Below are positions 11,364-22,616 of a DNA stretch of 64,000 nt, piece after piece. The notes under the pieces are model-generated. The model was not told the origin of the DNA. It was given only the letters and a program-made list of their open reading frames with translations, and searched no databases. Each line of letters starts with the position of its first letter. Position 1 is the stretch's first letter. The stretch comes from Plantago major (taxonomy: Eukaryota; Streptophyta; Magnoliopsida; Lamiales; Plantaginaceae): assembly GCA_026545765.1 (NCBI GenBank), contig JAIFAC010000272.1:62001-126000 (forward strand), written 5' to 3'. The position numbers and the translations under genes are program-made.

Positions 11364-13130
11364 GAAGACGGGGTATGCCCCGGAAGCGTGTAACTCTGGT
11401 CTTCGGACCTTAAAAACTATGTTGTTTCTGTATGGATAATTTTTGTTGAATTTGCACAATTGATTCGGTATCCTTGGCATTGGTCCGGGCTTGATGATGG
11501 CTCGGGACAACTCTTATCATTTGCTTGTGTTATTTCCTTTTCAAATGCATGCTTCTTATTGTGTGTCGAATTTGTAAGACAAATCAGTAACCCAAGTTTC
11601 ATTGGCTCGGTTTTCTTGGGTCATGGATCCGAGTCCACGAGACCGAATCTTCCCGAAATAATGTAATTCTCAATTGGTTGACTCATGGGTCGGTCGGACA
11701 AGGCGTTTGTCCGAGTCGTAGCTCCAAATGTTAATCGCCCTACGTAAACAGGAATGATTCGGATGTCATAAATCCTGCCTGATTTGTAGCGACACGGTGT
11801 ACTGTTCCGAGTCGTTTTGGACTTGCGGAAAGTTGGTAAAAAGGAGATGTTCCAAAAAAGTTGAGTGTGGGCTACGGATCACATTTGGCGCCTCGGGCTG
11901 ATGGATGCGAGCCGGTAACAGTTCAAAATAATTCTCCCAATAAGGTCGAAAAATGTGAAAAGGCCCGGGTTGGCCCAATAGCGGCCCAATGGTTGGGCCC
12001 ATGTCCAGGCCCAAGCCCATCGCCAGCTGTTACACACCACGTGTCGAGTGGTGATTGGTTCGCCACTTCTATATATACCCCTGGATTGTACGGCTTTTCA
12101 TCAGATCATTCCATCCCTTTTATAGTAATAGGGGATCCGGATCCTGGTGTCCGGTCATCTGAATGAATAGGTTGATTCCGCTGTTCTCATTTGCTTCGTC
12201 TCGATGGGTCCTTCGGTCATCCGAAGGTGCCCTTGAGTCGGACTATGAGGAAGGTAACGGATATCAACTTCTCGGAAGGAACCCTTCTCGGATTGCCGTG
12301 CTAATCTTCTTTTCTGGGGTACATGCGTGTATCGTCGACTTGACCGGGAAGCGGATTAGCTCGATGGTTCCGAGGATTCCTAAACACTTGTGACTTCTGT
12401 CCTTCCGTCATTCACTATCCCTAGTACTCCCCGAATCGCCGGGTTAGCCTTGTTTTTAGAGTACATGGCGTGCTTTTCGGCCAGGGGAAGCTAGCTAGCT
12501 TTGGTTCTAGGGATTATCGCTGTTAGCCGGAGAATTAATTTTTCGGGGATGCTTGTTCCTTGCAATATATTAGCTTCGGACATAGTTCTCGGATCAGCGT
12601 GCTAGTCTTCTCTCTCCGGGGCTGTAGTGTGTCAGCCACTTGAGCCCCGAGGGAGCGGACTAGCTCGCCGTTCCCAAGGACTAGAAGACTTGTTGGCATG
12701 GAGAGTCGAATTCTCGGGCTGTTTACTCCTTCCACCATTTACCATTTTCTTGTGGTGCCCGAGGGTGCGAACCAGAAAGTGGTTGTGGTGGAAGATGCGG
12801 ATCGTCTTAGAGGAACGTGGAGCTGCCTTGCCGTACCAGAGTTATCCGGTTCAGATTCAACTTGTCTTTTTGTGCGGTAGGGACTCATTATTTGGAGATT
12901 CGTTGGTTCGTGCTGTTCCTGTTTTGCCTCGGACTCCTGGCTTCGAAACGGATATACTTTACTGTTCCGGATGTTGAACATGCCGCCAAGAACTTCGTGT
13001 TTGTTTTGTACAGAACGATGTAGAGTACCCCTATGTTTTACATGACTCGGACGGGTGTACCCGAAGTTTGTAATTTTGTAATCTGTATTGTTCTAATAAT
13101 ACAAGGTCTTTGAGTGTTTGCACCTTCTTT
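11364..13130 (+). other. 3' region after the antisense gene, with a second promoter-like block and poly(A)-like end
   Basis: No convincing protein is seen. At 12028-12077 a compact promoter-like arrangement occurs on the plus strand: CACGTG (G-box core), ATTGG (CCAAT box reversed) and TATATATA at 12070-12077. Short open stretches follow (12163-12393 and 12627-12977), with Tat-family base composition but no recognised domain. Near 13060-13110 lies T-rich DNA with AATAATACA, resembling a plant polyadenylation region. Either a second short antisense transcript or the last exons of the upstream gene could be involved. Confidence 0.35.
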
Positions 13131-13396
13131 CTTCGGCTCGTTATATCACTTCATCTGAGCTGGCTGGTATAAGTCAATCTTGTTAAATTGATTTCTCAAA
13201 TATTTGTTGAGTCAATTGGTTCAGACCTTTGTGAATGGTCCGAGGCAGTGTGTTTTGTATGGATATAGCTTTCTTGTCTTGTAAAAAGTTGTATTGATAT
13301 GACGGAAATTCAAGTACAACTGGTGGGCTTCGCGGCCGGACAAAGAAAATGACAAAAACTTCGATAACTGACGTAGTCTGTTTTCGAAGTGATAAC

Positions 13397-14510
13397 CTAA
13401 GCATAAAACTTTTGCAAATTCTTAGCATTCCAGGTTCTCTTCAAGGCTCTTCCTTGGTCGTCCTCTAGCTCGAAGCTCCCATTGATTCTGGCTCTAGTGA
13501 CTTTGTAAGGTCCTTCCCATTTGGGCTTGAGTTTCCCAACATTGCTTAGGATGTCAGCTCTTCTGAGGACTAAGTCTCCGACTTGTATGTCCTTGGGAAA
13601 GACACGCTTGTTGTAGGCTCAAGCAGTCATGGCTTGGTATCATAGAATGCTAGCTAGTGCCTCTCTCCGTTTGTTCTAAAGGAGCTCAAGGTCGTTGATC
13701 CTTGCGACTTCATTCTCATTGGGTTGTATTCTTTGGATCCTTTGGGTTTCCACTACTACTTAGGGATGACCGCCTCGGAGCCGTGAACAAGGGAGAGAAG
13801 GCGTCTCTGTGTGGAAGTCCGAGTCAATCTGTGTGCCTAAAGGGCTGCGTCGAGATCATCTGCCTTGTTGTCTTGGGAAGTCCTCAACCTTTTCTCCAAA
13901 ATCTTGGCGATGGTCTTGTTGGTGGTTTCTACTTGACCATTAGCTTGGGGTATGTGAGTGAAGCGTTGTTCTATTTTGAAAGTCTGGAGCCATTCTTTCG
14001 GTCTTGCCGGAGAAGCCCGTTGTCGAGACTAGAACCCTCGGAAGTCGAGCGGCGGATGATGTTCTTCCGGATGAGCAGCCCGTACTTGCTTTCGGTGATG
14101 GTCAAAGCTGCCTCAACCCACTTGGTGAAATATTCCACCACCACGATCAGAACTTCTTGATGAGTTCAGCGTGGAAAGGGTCCGACTATGTCTATGCCCC
14201 ATTGATCAAATGGGCATGCTATGATTAACGGAATCATAGATTTGGTCGGACGATGTGGTATGTCATAGTATTGGCGGTCTTCACGCACGAGCGAAGTTGG
14301 CGACATCTGCATCAATGGTAGCCGATAGTATCCTTGCCTTATGATCTTGAGCGAAGTTCCCCCGGGTGACTTCCGCAACATCCGCATGGATTTCCTCCAT
14401 AACGTCTTAGCCTCCACGGGACCAAGGCATCTCATTTGAGTGCCGATGAAAGATCTCTTGTAAAGATCCTCTCCATGATGAAATGTCTGGCGGCTCGGCA
14501 TAGGATCATC
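13397..14510 (-). pseudogene. Tat integrase (zinc-binding, core and C-terminal domain), frameshifted
   Basis: The first part (14501-14166) includes the H2C2 zinc-binding neighbourhood and the start of the catalytic core, CPFDQWGIDIVGPFPR, whose Asp is the first of the DDE triad. The core continues leftward in other frames (the region 13700-14160 reads as VEYFTKWVEAA-like on the minus strand). The C-terminal part is well preserved in one frame at about 13397-13580: GDLVLRRADIL, KWEGPYKV and a final KNLQKFYA followed by a stop at 13397. At least two frame breaks make it non-functional as it stands. Integrase inserts the element's cDNA into chromosomes. Confidence 0.8.
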
Positions 14511-14635
14511 CTTGCTTCTCTAGGATCGAAGGTAGAGAGCCATCCTTGAGATAGTAAAATATGTCGATCATCCGGCTTCTTTCGATTGCTCAATATGAAG
14601 ACTTGTTAGTTAAGGTTTTCGAGGAGGAGTGAGAG

Positions 14636-15592
14636 TCATCGGATGACACTTCTTGTGTCTAGAGCTCCTAAGGCCGAGGCATACTTGGAAAGGGCGTCGG
14701 CTTTTTCGTTCCATTCCCTATGGAATTGCGCAAGAGTGAATACTTCAAAGTGCTCAACCTCTTTCTTGAGAAGTTCCAAGTACTTGATCATGTTGGGTCC
14801 TTTAGCAGCGAAGGACCCAGAAAACTGGGATTTTACGAGCTGGGAATCTGTGTAAGCTTTGATTCTTTTTACTTGAAGAGCTTTTGCCATCCTCAAGCCG
14901 ATGAGCAGTGCCTCATACTCGGCCTCGTTGTTTGTTACTTTAAAGTTGAGGGTGATGGCGTATTCCAGCTTAGCTCCCTCTGGACTCTCAAGAAAAATTC
15001 ATATTCCTCCTATTCGTCCAGTAGCGGATCCATCCACTTGTAACATCCAACATTCCTTGTTCTCAAGTTTCCTCTCTGATTCAGTAGTAGGCACTTTTCT
15101 GTCTTCTTGCTTCTTGTCGGAAGATGCAGGTGTCGAAGTGTTGGTTACTTCGTCTAGGAGGAACATAAGTCTCACCCTCAGGGAGTCATCCATAGGTTCC
15201 TGATATCCGGACCAGAGCTGAACGTTACTTCTGAACATCTCTTTAGGCTCATTCTCTTTTGCCCTTTCTCCTTCTGGGGTATCCTTTGCTTGAGTGAGCA
15301 TGACGTAGCTCACGACCTCCTGTGAGCTTTTGGTTCCTTCTTCCGTTTCCTCTGGGTAATCTACCAGGAAGTCAGCAAGGAATTGAGCTTTTTTAGCAGA
15401 GGGGGCTTGGTACCCGATATCATATTTACTTAGCTCGATCGTCCATTTGGATAAGCATCCTGATTGATCTGGTTTGCCTAGGACATGTTTGAGTGGTTCA
15501 TTGGTGAGGACCACGATCTGATGATATTTGAAGTAAGGCTTGATCATGTAGGCGGTGTAGACCGGTCTTGACGAGCTTCTCAATTTTGACAT
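14636..15592 (-). pseudogene. Tat RNase H regions (retroviral-type remnant, tether and additional aRNH)
   Basis: From the right, 15592-14999 reads VVLTNEPLKHVLGKPDQSG and SKWTIELSKYDIGYQ, the C-terminal end of the gypsy RT/RNase H. An acidic tether follows, then ECWMLQVDGSAT, the first strand of a second RNase H. After a frame break the second part at 14896-14636 contains AYTDSQLVKSQFSGSF and HREWNEKADALSKYA, matching the later catalytic strand and helix of the archaeal-type RNase H (aRNH) found in Tat elements. The doubled RNase H is the main reason for the Tat assignment. Confidence 0.8.
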
Positions 15593-16200
15593 ATCTGGCC
15601 TCGGAACCCACGAGGGCCTTGCTCAAGTAATAGATCGGCAACTGGTCATTTCCTTGTATCCGCACCAATGCAGAACTCATGGCCTCATCAGTAGTAGCTA
15701 GGTAGAGGTAGAGAGGTTCACCTTCCACTGGTTTGGACAAGAGAGGTGGCGAGAGGAGGTAGCTTTTTAAGTTAACCAAGGCTTCTTCGCACTCCTTTGT
15801 CCACTCGAACATGTCTCCTTTCCTTAGAATTTTGAAGAAAGGCAAGTTTTTCTCGGCAGACTTGGAAATGAAACGGCTCAAGGCCATCACTTTTCCCAAG
15901 AGCTTCTGCACCTCATTGATTGTCGTTGGTTGCGGTAAGACTAGGATTGCCTTTATCTTCTCTGAGTTGGCGCTGATACCCCTCTCCGTGACCATGTAGC
16001 CGAGGAACTTTCCTCCCTTTACACCAAATGTACACTTTTCTGGGTTTAACTTCATTCCATATTTCCTAAGGACGGAAAAGCACTTGTTTAGATGCTCGAT
16101 GTGTTGCTCTTCGGTCTTGCTTTTTACTAGCATGTAATCCACGTAAACTTCCATGGTTTTGCCCAACTCCTCTTTGAACATCTTGTTCACCGATCGATAT
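15560..16200 (-). pseudogene. Tat reverse transcriptase, second half
   Basis: The readable frame carries GKTMEVYVDYMLVKS, HIEHLNKCFSVLRKYGMKLN, FLGYMVTERGI and PFFKILRKGD, the palm and thumb/connection blocks of a Ty3/gypsy RT. The catalytic box is YVDY rather than YVDD: the second Asp codon (minus-strand TAC at 16134-16136) is changed, which would remove a metal-binding residue. It is separated from the first half by a frame break near 16190-16210, where bases are missing relative to the usual LKNAGATYQR block. Confidence 0.85.
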
Positions 16201-18334
16201 ATGGCGCTGCGTTCTTGAGGCCAAATGGCATGACCTTGAAGCAGTAGACCCCTCCTGCCGCAAAGAAGGCCGTCTTCTTGACGTCTTCCTGGGCCATCCT
16301 GATTTGGTAAAAGCCTTGATAGGCGTCCATGAAGCTTAGGAGTGCGCATCCCGCGGTGGAGTCAACTAGCTGGTCTATGCGAGGTAATGGATAAGGATCC
16401 TTTGGGCAAAACTTGTTAAGCCTAGTAAAGTCATTACACATTCTCCACTTTCCTGGAGCCTTTTCAACGAGGACCACGTTACAGACCCAGTCAGAGTACC
16501 TGACTTCCTCGATGTGTCCTGCTATCATCAACTTCTCCACCTCTCCTGCTATGATAGCATCCTCAACAGGCCTAAAGTTCTTCCTCTTTTGTCGAATATG
16601 TTTTACCGTTGGATCCATGTTCAGGCGGTGAACTGCGATCCTTGGGTCTATCCCCTTAAGATCATCGGTGCTCCAGGCAAAGATATCGTGATTGTCTCGA
16701 AGGCATGTGACGAACTTCATCTCTACTTCCGTGCTCATCTCTGTTCCGATCTGAGTTATCTTTTCCGAGTCCCCCTCAATCAACTGAACCTCTTTCAGGG
16801 CTTCATGAGGTTCTATCCTGGCAGTCTTGGGGAACTTTTCCTTGAGCGACAAAACACCAATTTCTTCCTTTAATGGGGTAAGAGCCACAGGAGGAGGGCT
16901 CCTGGGTCTCTTAATGACTGAAAGAACGGGTAATGTGGCTCCTCTGGTCGACATGATGTAGCATTCCCAGGCTTCTCTAACATTGCCCACTTCTTCACCC
17001 ACACCGTTCGGGGTTGGGAACTTTACCCTGTTGTGTAGGGGAGAAGCGACTGCCCTGAATTGGTTAAGTCCCGGGTGACCCAGGATCATGTTATAGTCGA
17101 ATGTGTTGTCGACCACCACGAAGAGGATAGTCTCAGTCACCCTTGTAGGGAAGGCGCCCATAGAGACTTGTAATGGTATACTTCGATGGGGCCTTATAGA
17201 GCCCCCAAATCCTACCAAAGAGGTTTGTACTCGCCCATACTGAACGTTTCCCAGGCGCATCTGTTCCACAGTTCTCCTAGATATTACATTGTAAGAACTC
17301 CCTGTATCAACAAGTACCTTGTTGACTTTGTAAGTGGCGATGAATAGAGAAATGACCAAAGGTACGTCAGGATCTTTAAGATCTCCTCCACCAGACGTTG
17401 GTGGGGGTATCTCACTGTCATCAAAAGTGATGGCGTTCGTTCCTTTCGGAACCGGTGGAGCATAGATTCTGTCGTTGTTTCTCAAATGTTGCGCGGTTCT
17501 TTCCCTTGCGTTCCGGCTATCTCCTCTAGTTGGACCTCCTGCAATGGCATTGATAACCCCGCTATAGGGGAGATTTTCCATTTCCATGTCTTCGTGATAC
17601 CCATGGTATCTTTGGGTATGGTGGGGTGGGATCTCTGCTGGAGGTGGCGGTAAGGATCCTATTGGAGGTTCCAAACCACGCCCCTCCCTTCTTTGTTCAT
17701 TCTTCTGGTGTCTGGAGGGTTCCTCCTTGTATATTGGTTCTTTCAATTTACCACTCCTTACCAATCTTTCTATTTCTGTTTTCAGCTGGACACAATCCTC
17801 AGTCGAATGACCTTTGTGCTTATGAAACCTACAGTATTCCTTTGAAGCTTTGTTCTTCTTGTTGCTCCTTGTAGGTTTTGGCCATTGTATATCTAAGTTT
17901 TTCTCAACAATAGAGGCCAAGATGTCGGATCTTGGTCTATTGAGGCGAGTATACTTGGCGTATCTTCTTGGTAGTGTTCTCTCCCTGCGGAACTCCCTTC
18001 TGTCTCTAAGTTCCTTCTTTTGTTCAAACTTTCCTGGACGGGGAAGGGGTTCTTGTCTTACTTGCTCTTTTCCCTTTCTGGCCCCGGCTCTTATTGGGAC
18101 ATTTCTCCTGTACTCTTCTCCATACGGGACTCCTTCGCAGATATCCTCCAAGTACTTTTCAATTGTGATTTCATCGTTGGAAAGCTTTCTTCTGAGATCA
18201 TCGTTGTAAGTGTTAGCGTACAGGTGTCGGACCCGTTCTTTGATACCGTGAGGCTCTACTTGGCGCACTTCGGCATTGAAACGGTCAAGGAAGGTCCTAA
18301 GGTCCTCGTGCTCTTTCTGGATTACTCCTGCCAA
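16187..18334 (-). CDS. Tat polyprotein segment: Gag C-terminus, zinc knuckle-like motif, protease, RT N-terminal half
   Basis: This is the longest open frame in the window (715 codons). It begins inside Gag (LRTFLDRFNAEVRQVE, around residue 12). Around residue 170 it has a Cys/His motif, YCRFHKHKGHSTEDC. Near residue 340 is the aspartic protease active site VLVDTGSSYNVIS (minus strand near 17308). From about residue 600 comes RT: EKAPGKWRMCNDFTRLN, PRIDQLVDSTAG and SFMDAYQGFYQIRMA, which holds the first catalytic Asp, then the FKVMPFGLKNA turn. It ends by frameshift just after this turn. The first Met is internal, as Gag continues upstream in other frames to 19443. Gag forms the particle, protease cuts the polyprotein, and RT copies the RNA. 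Confidence 0.9.
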   Translation of the reverse strand: MAGVIQKEHEDLRTFLDRFNAEVRQVEPHGIKERVRHLYANTYNDDLRRKLSNDEITIEKYLEDICEGVPYGEEYRRNVPIRAGARKGKEQVRQEPLPRPGKFEQKKELRDRREFRRERTLPRRYAKYTRLNRPRSDILASIVEKNLDIQWPKPTRSNKKNKASKEYCRFHKHKGHSTEDCVQLKTEIERLVRSGKLKEPIYKEEPSRHQKNEQRREGRGLEPPIGSLPPPPAEIPPHHTQRYHGYHEDMEMENLPYSGVINAIAGGPTRGDSRNARERTAQHLRNNDRIYAPPVPKGTNAITFDDSEIPPPTSGGGDLKDPDVPLVISLFIATYKVNKVLVDTGSSYNVISRRTVEQMRLGNVQYGRVQTSLVGFGGSIRPHRSIPLQVSMGAFPTRVTETILFVVVDNTFDYNMILGHPGLNQFRAVASPLHNRVKFPTPNGVGEEVGNVREAWECYIMSTRGATLPVLSVIKRPRSPPPVALTPLKEEIGVLSLKEKFPKTARIEPHEALKEVQLIEGDSEKITQIGTEMSTEVEMKFVTCLRDNHDIFAWSTDDLKGIDPRIAVHRLNMDPTVKHIRQKRKNFRPVEDAIIAGEVEKLMIAGHIEEVRYSDWVCNVVLVEKAPGKWRMCNDFTRLNKFCPKDPYPLPRIDQLVDSTAGCALLSFMDAYQGFYQIRMAQEDVKKTAFFAAGGVYCFKVMPFGLKNAAPYIDR

Positions 18335-18343
18335 GTGCTCGAC

Positions 18344-19443
18344 CTATCTCTTTCTCTTCTTTGCTTTCTCAAACCTTTTCAGGAAGAGGGAAGCGATATC
18401 TGCGTAGGATTTGATGGAGCCATTGGGCAAAGAGGTCCACCAATCCATTGCCTCCCCAAAGAGTGTAGTGGAGAAGTTGAGAGCTTTCATGTTGTCATTC
18501 AGGCCGTTGCTCTCCATCTTACTTTCGTATCTAGTAAGATGCCCCACAGGACAAGTATCCCCGTAATAGTGCTCGAGAGTTGGGATAGTGGAGTCGGGGC
18601 GCTTCCTTTCCCTCCTTATCTCATCACATAGAGGATTAGGAGCTCTAAGAGTCACCTTCTCATGTGCCTTCACCATCTTGCTCAAAGTGGCGATTTGAGT
18701 TTCCAAGGCCTTTTGTTGGACATAAATCTACTTGGCGGTTAGTTTCTCTCCAGTCCTTGGGTTGATGGCCACATCTGGAGGAAGATCATCAACAGGGACT
18801 ATCGAGATTCTTTCTGCCACGTGGTCTCTTGGCGCATGCTGTAGAGCCCCACGTCGGCTAGTTCCAGCTTCATCTGCTCGTGGCATTACCGGACTTCTTC
18901 CCCGCTGTTCGTGAGAAGCAGCGGCCCTCCTGTTGAGAAGGTTTCTTAGGTCCTCCGGTTGAGCTGGTTCTCCTAACCTTTGTTGGATTGGACGATGTTC
19001 ATTCCTTGATTGTCTTGAGTTCGACTTGTCTGAATTGCTAAGGGAGGAGTGGGTTGAGGAGGCTGAAGGTTGTTTGATCCAAAGCACCCTTGAATGGTGG
19101 TGAGTAAGAGGCCAAACTGATTCTCACTCATTCCAAACTCACTTGGACGAATGATCTGCCCATTTGGAAGGGTGAAGTTTCTTCCCGGAGGAGGACCATG
19201 TGCTCCTGACGGAGGAACTTGTCCTTCAACTCCAAGTACCTGGGTCCTTATTGGTGGATCAGCGGCTCTTTCCTCCTCTGAAGAGAGGCTAGCGGTGTGG
19301 CCATCACTTGGGCAGTCCATTGTGTTTCTTGAAGAGGTTCTTGCCACCCTTCCCCTCCGAGTGGGAGGTCCACCTCTTTGCCTTGGGGCAGGCGTGCCAA
19401 TTGCAGTAGCGTTGGTTCTTACTGACCTTCTTGTTCTTGCCAT
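18344..19443 (-). pseudogene. Tat gag, N-terminal two thirds, frameshifted
   Basis: The likely start is the minus-strand ATG at 19443 (MARTRRSVRTNATA), shortly after the PBS. An open frame that reads further upstream runs through the LTR and copia DNA and is not used. The protein is Pro/Arg/Gln rich, with LPNGQIIRPSEFGMSENQF near residue 90. It shifts frame near 19000-19087 and again near 18706-18728, where a TAG interrupts. The last piece, 18706-18344, carries the retrotransposon Gag domain (LNFSTTLFGEAMDWWTSLP, IASLFLKRFEKA). It flows into the polyprotein segment at 18334 by a further shift. Confidence 0.8.
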
Positions 19444-19472
19444 TACTGAAGAGAACGGAACATTTTGTAAAG

Positions 19473-19493
19473 ATTCCCACAGCGGCGCCAAAA
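19473..19493 (-). promoter_or_regulatory. Primer-binding site of the Tat element
   Basis: On the minus strand TTTTGGCGCCGCTGTGGGAA directly follows the LTR end. TGGCGCC followed by a G-rich stretch is the usual PBS type of Tat/Athila gypsy elements. It fixes the 5' LTR on the right-hand side and the minus-strand orientation. Confidence 0.8.
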
Positions 19494-19508
19494 TGTTGAG
19501 GGTAAAAG
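19494..19508 (-). repeat. Inner 15 bp of the Tat 5' LTR, severed by the copia insertion
   Basis: TGTTGAGGGTAAAAG equals the first 15 bases of the left LTR at 6231. The LTR resumes at 34303 with AAAGTCCCC. The repeated AAAG (or AAAAG, sharing one A with the copia end) on each side is the copia target duplication. Confidence 0.9.
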
Positions 19509-21199
19509 TGTTGGTCCAGATAACGGCAAAGTAAAAGACTAGGGGGGGGGGCGGTGAATAGTCTTTTAAAACTTTTGTCGATAACAAATATTTCTCAGAT
19601 ATCTGAATGGATATCTGATACTTAGAATCAGAGTGCGGAAGACTTAATAGAAATAAATGTAGAAACAGTTAATAAGTGTGTGTGTGTTGCTGAAGTATAA
19701 ATACAGAAAAGTAAATGACACAGCAAGTATAGTGGTATCTGGAGGTGGCGTAATCCTCCAACTAATCCACTTCGGTCTATCAGAGACCTAGAATTCACTA
19801 GAACAGATAATTGAGATAACCTTACAAAAATCCTATTCTAAGATTCTGAACAATTGGTTCCCAACCAAAAGTTCCCCCTGAGTTGTTCCTAGCTTCTTTG
19901 ACAGTACTTCCTATACTCAGAAACCTTTGAGTTGTTCCCTAGCTTCCCAAGCTAAGTACTTCCTATACTCAAAAACCTTGGAGTTATTCCTTAGTTTCCC
20001 AAATCAAGTACTTCCTATACTCCAGTAACCTTGGAGTTATTCCTAATTTTCAAACTAAGTACTTCTGTACTCACGCCGGTTTTGGTGTTGGTTTCGGTTT
20101 GAGTTGTCGGATGGCGTCTTAATAACTTTTAGGTTATTGAGATAGCTCTGTGAACTAAGTTACTTAATACACATTACAGTATATGGTATCTAGTTCGATT
20201 TTCTTGACCCAAGTCTTATGATATACATTCAAGAGAATGAATCTCGGATAGTCGATCTTTTGATTCAACTCCTTCACGGATAGCTTTGCTTGTTTAGGAT
20301 CGGGACACTTAGAACTTGATGTTTACTCAAGATCCAAGCTTTAGTATGAAAGCTTTGATAATAAGTAAAGCTTTGAGAGAGTAAGATCGGAGATCGTAAG
20401 TTTACGTATTCGGTGTTACGAGTTACGTGTTCGGTGTGTGTATCTCTCAAATTTGTCTAAGTGTTGATATTTATAGATGAATTTGAGTGCCGTTTGGATA
20501 GTATCCGTTAGGCTCAAATTCAAACTATCGATATCTGTGTGTATAATCTTTATGTGAGTTTTGTCTTCTTCTCGAAGTTGCGTTGCTTTTACTCGAGACA
20601 TCTCTGTCCGCATTAAATGCATTGTACTATACTTTTGTCATGTAGTGTCAGCGGAATTATGCTTTATGTCGGAGACTAGACTTGTTATGCGATTCTTTAC
20701 ATATCCTTATCTTCATTCTTGAGATACCACTTGTTATTTATTGAAACAACTTTGTTTGCAATATATGTTTCTTTTTGAAGCGAGTTTAACGCTCAAGGTA
20801 TCGAGAATAGATATCTGTGGACACTTTCCTTGTCTTGGATATGTATCTCATTTCTCGATATCTCTTGTGACACGATTTGTTTGAAGCTGTTGCGTCTACA
20901 AGATATCGGCTAAGATATCTGAATAATGATTGATAATCTTGTGCGATTTTCTTCAAGTCTTCAATAGTTGTTGAGCTTTCTGCTTGGATGTCTTCTTCTT
21001 GGTCTTCTCTTCATAAAATAAAAATTACAATTTGAGACCTAACATCCTATACAAGATTAGCTAGACTATCATACTTAGTGGGTTTCTTCTTTTACAATGT
21101 TCAAGTGAACCAAGAGTACTAATCACCTTTACGAGACTAAGATAAGTCATCATGTTCTTGAACAAAATCTAAGCAGATATTCTAACAAAATATCTAACA
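19509..21199 (-). repeat. 3' LTR of the nested copia element
   Basis: On the plus strand it runs TGTTGGTCCAGATAACGG to ATATCTAACA (1691 bp). A minus-strand TATA motif (plus-strand TATTTATA) is at 20468-20475. Compared with the partner LTR, most visible differences lie at CAG or CTG positions (see findings). A G run near 19541 is a homopolymer whose length differs between copies. Confidence 0.95.
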
Positions 21200-22616
21200 A
21201 ATTTCCCCATTTTGATCGAGCGATGACTATCTTCCCTATTACAAATCTGGATGAGGAAACAATCCACCACTTAATCATTTATTAAGATCTTTCAAATCAT
21301 ATAATTAAGTGCAGAAAGTAGACATCAACCAAATCACAAGGTGTGATCTTTGCTGATAAGTTATCTTTTTGTAGAATACTATCTGAGAGTAAGTTCTTGG
21401 ATAAGTCATGACTAAAGATTATAGATAACTTAAATACATGAGGCAGTTAAGCTCGATTCGGCAAGATACGCTGACAAAAATTACATAGTAAATTAGGACA
21501 ACAGAGTAACCAAGCTCAGTAAACATCTAAAGAACTAGTCTTCAAGTCTTCAATCTTCAAGTCTTCAACAAAATTTCTATGGATCGATGCAAATTTCCTA
21601 TCTCCAAACCTTTTGATGTCATCGAATAATCATAGATAAGAGTTACGACAAGCATCTACGAGTCTCGCAAATCCAGACTTCTTTGTAGGTTTTGGTAGGA
21701 TTTTCTTTGAAAAATGCTTGACCCATAGGTACTTTCCCCACTTCGGGCATGCTCTATTACGATGTCGAAAGCTTGAAGTATCCATAGATAATCTTGGATA
21801 TCGATGTCACCTTGTATTGATCTTACATCGGATAGAGCGACTCATGGGGTTCCTGCAAGTCTTGGTCTTGTGCACTGTTCTGTGATATTGAGAATTTTGT
21901 GCACATCATCGGCTTTCCATATGGACAATCATCGAGAGGTCCTTCTTCATGGCTTCAAATCTCTTGACAACTTCAAAATCCAACCATGCTTTGATGTGAT
22001 TGGTGTTGATCAAGGTAGGTTTATTCTTTCTCCATGCCATAAGCTGTTTGAGGATTGGTTTTGGAAATCTTGAATTTACCAATAGATGCTTGATTCGAAT
22101 CGATAGCCATTTTTACGATTGATGCACATGAGAGAGGAATCATTGTCATACTTCACATACTCAATTTTGACTTCTTACGGCACGAGTGGAAGTTGACTTT
22201 GTCTTTGTTCGACTCTCGATCTGTTCCTTTTACATCTTGAATTCTCTTTGGGGTTGTTGCTTGAAGAACTACCACCTGGATAGACTTGGTATTTCCGGAG
22301 GGTGTTTTAGGCTGCTAGGGCTTTGCTTTGCTATGGGCTCGATTAGGCTTTCAAGTTTCCTTTTACGTGAAGAGGAGCTTCATCTTCATCGATCTCTTCA
22401 TCATCTTCATCAAGATCAATTCTTGTGAGATCTTTGACCTTCTTCATTGCCACAGGACTTGATTTGACCTTCTTCTTCTTCTTGGAAGATTCATCAATCC
22501 TCTAACTTGTCTTCTCCTTGGAGCCTTGGTACTCCTTGGAGGTTTACGTGCCATGGCCCTTGTTATCATTTTGGTTCCTTGATAGATTTACGGAAGCGGC
22601 TTGGCTTGAGGAGGAT
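21200..22616 (-). other. 3' untranslated and terminal post-pol region of the copia element
   Basis: The minus strand ends in a PPT, GGGGAAATT, against the 3' LTR. The first 200-250 bases are non-coding and match the reverse complement of 4190-4370 in the plus-strand copy. From about 21500 to 22616 are degenerate remains of the post-pol coding region with His/Arg- and Lys/Glu-coding runs. No uninterrupted frame is convincing. Confidence 0.7.

Noticed and set aside
19444..19587. Upstream extension of the Tat Gag frame (MLSTKVLKDYSPPPP...)
   Set aside because: It runs through the PBS, the severed Tat LTR piece and the copia LTR, so it exists only because of the later insertion. MARTRR at 19443 is the natural start.
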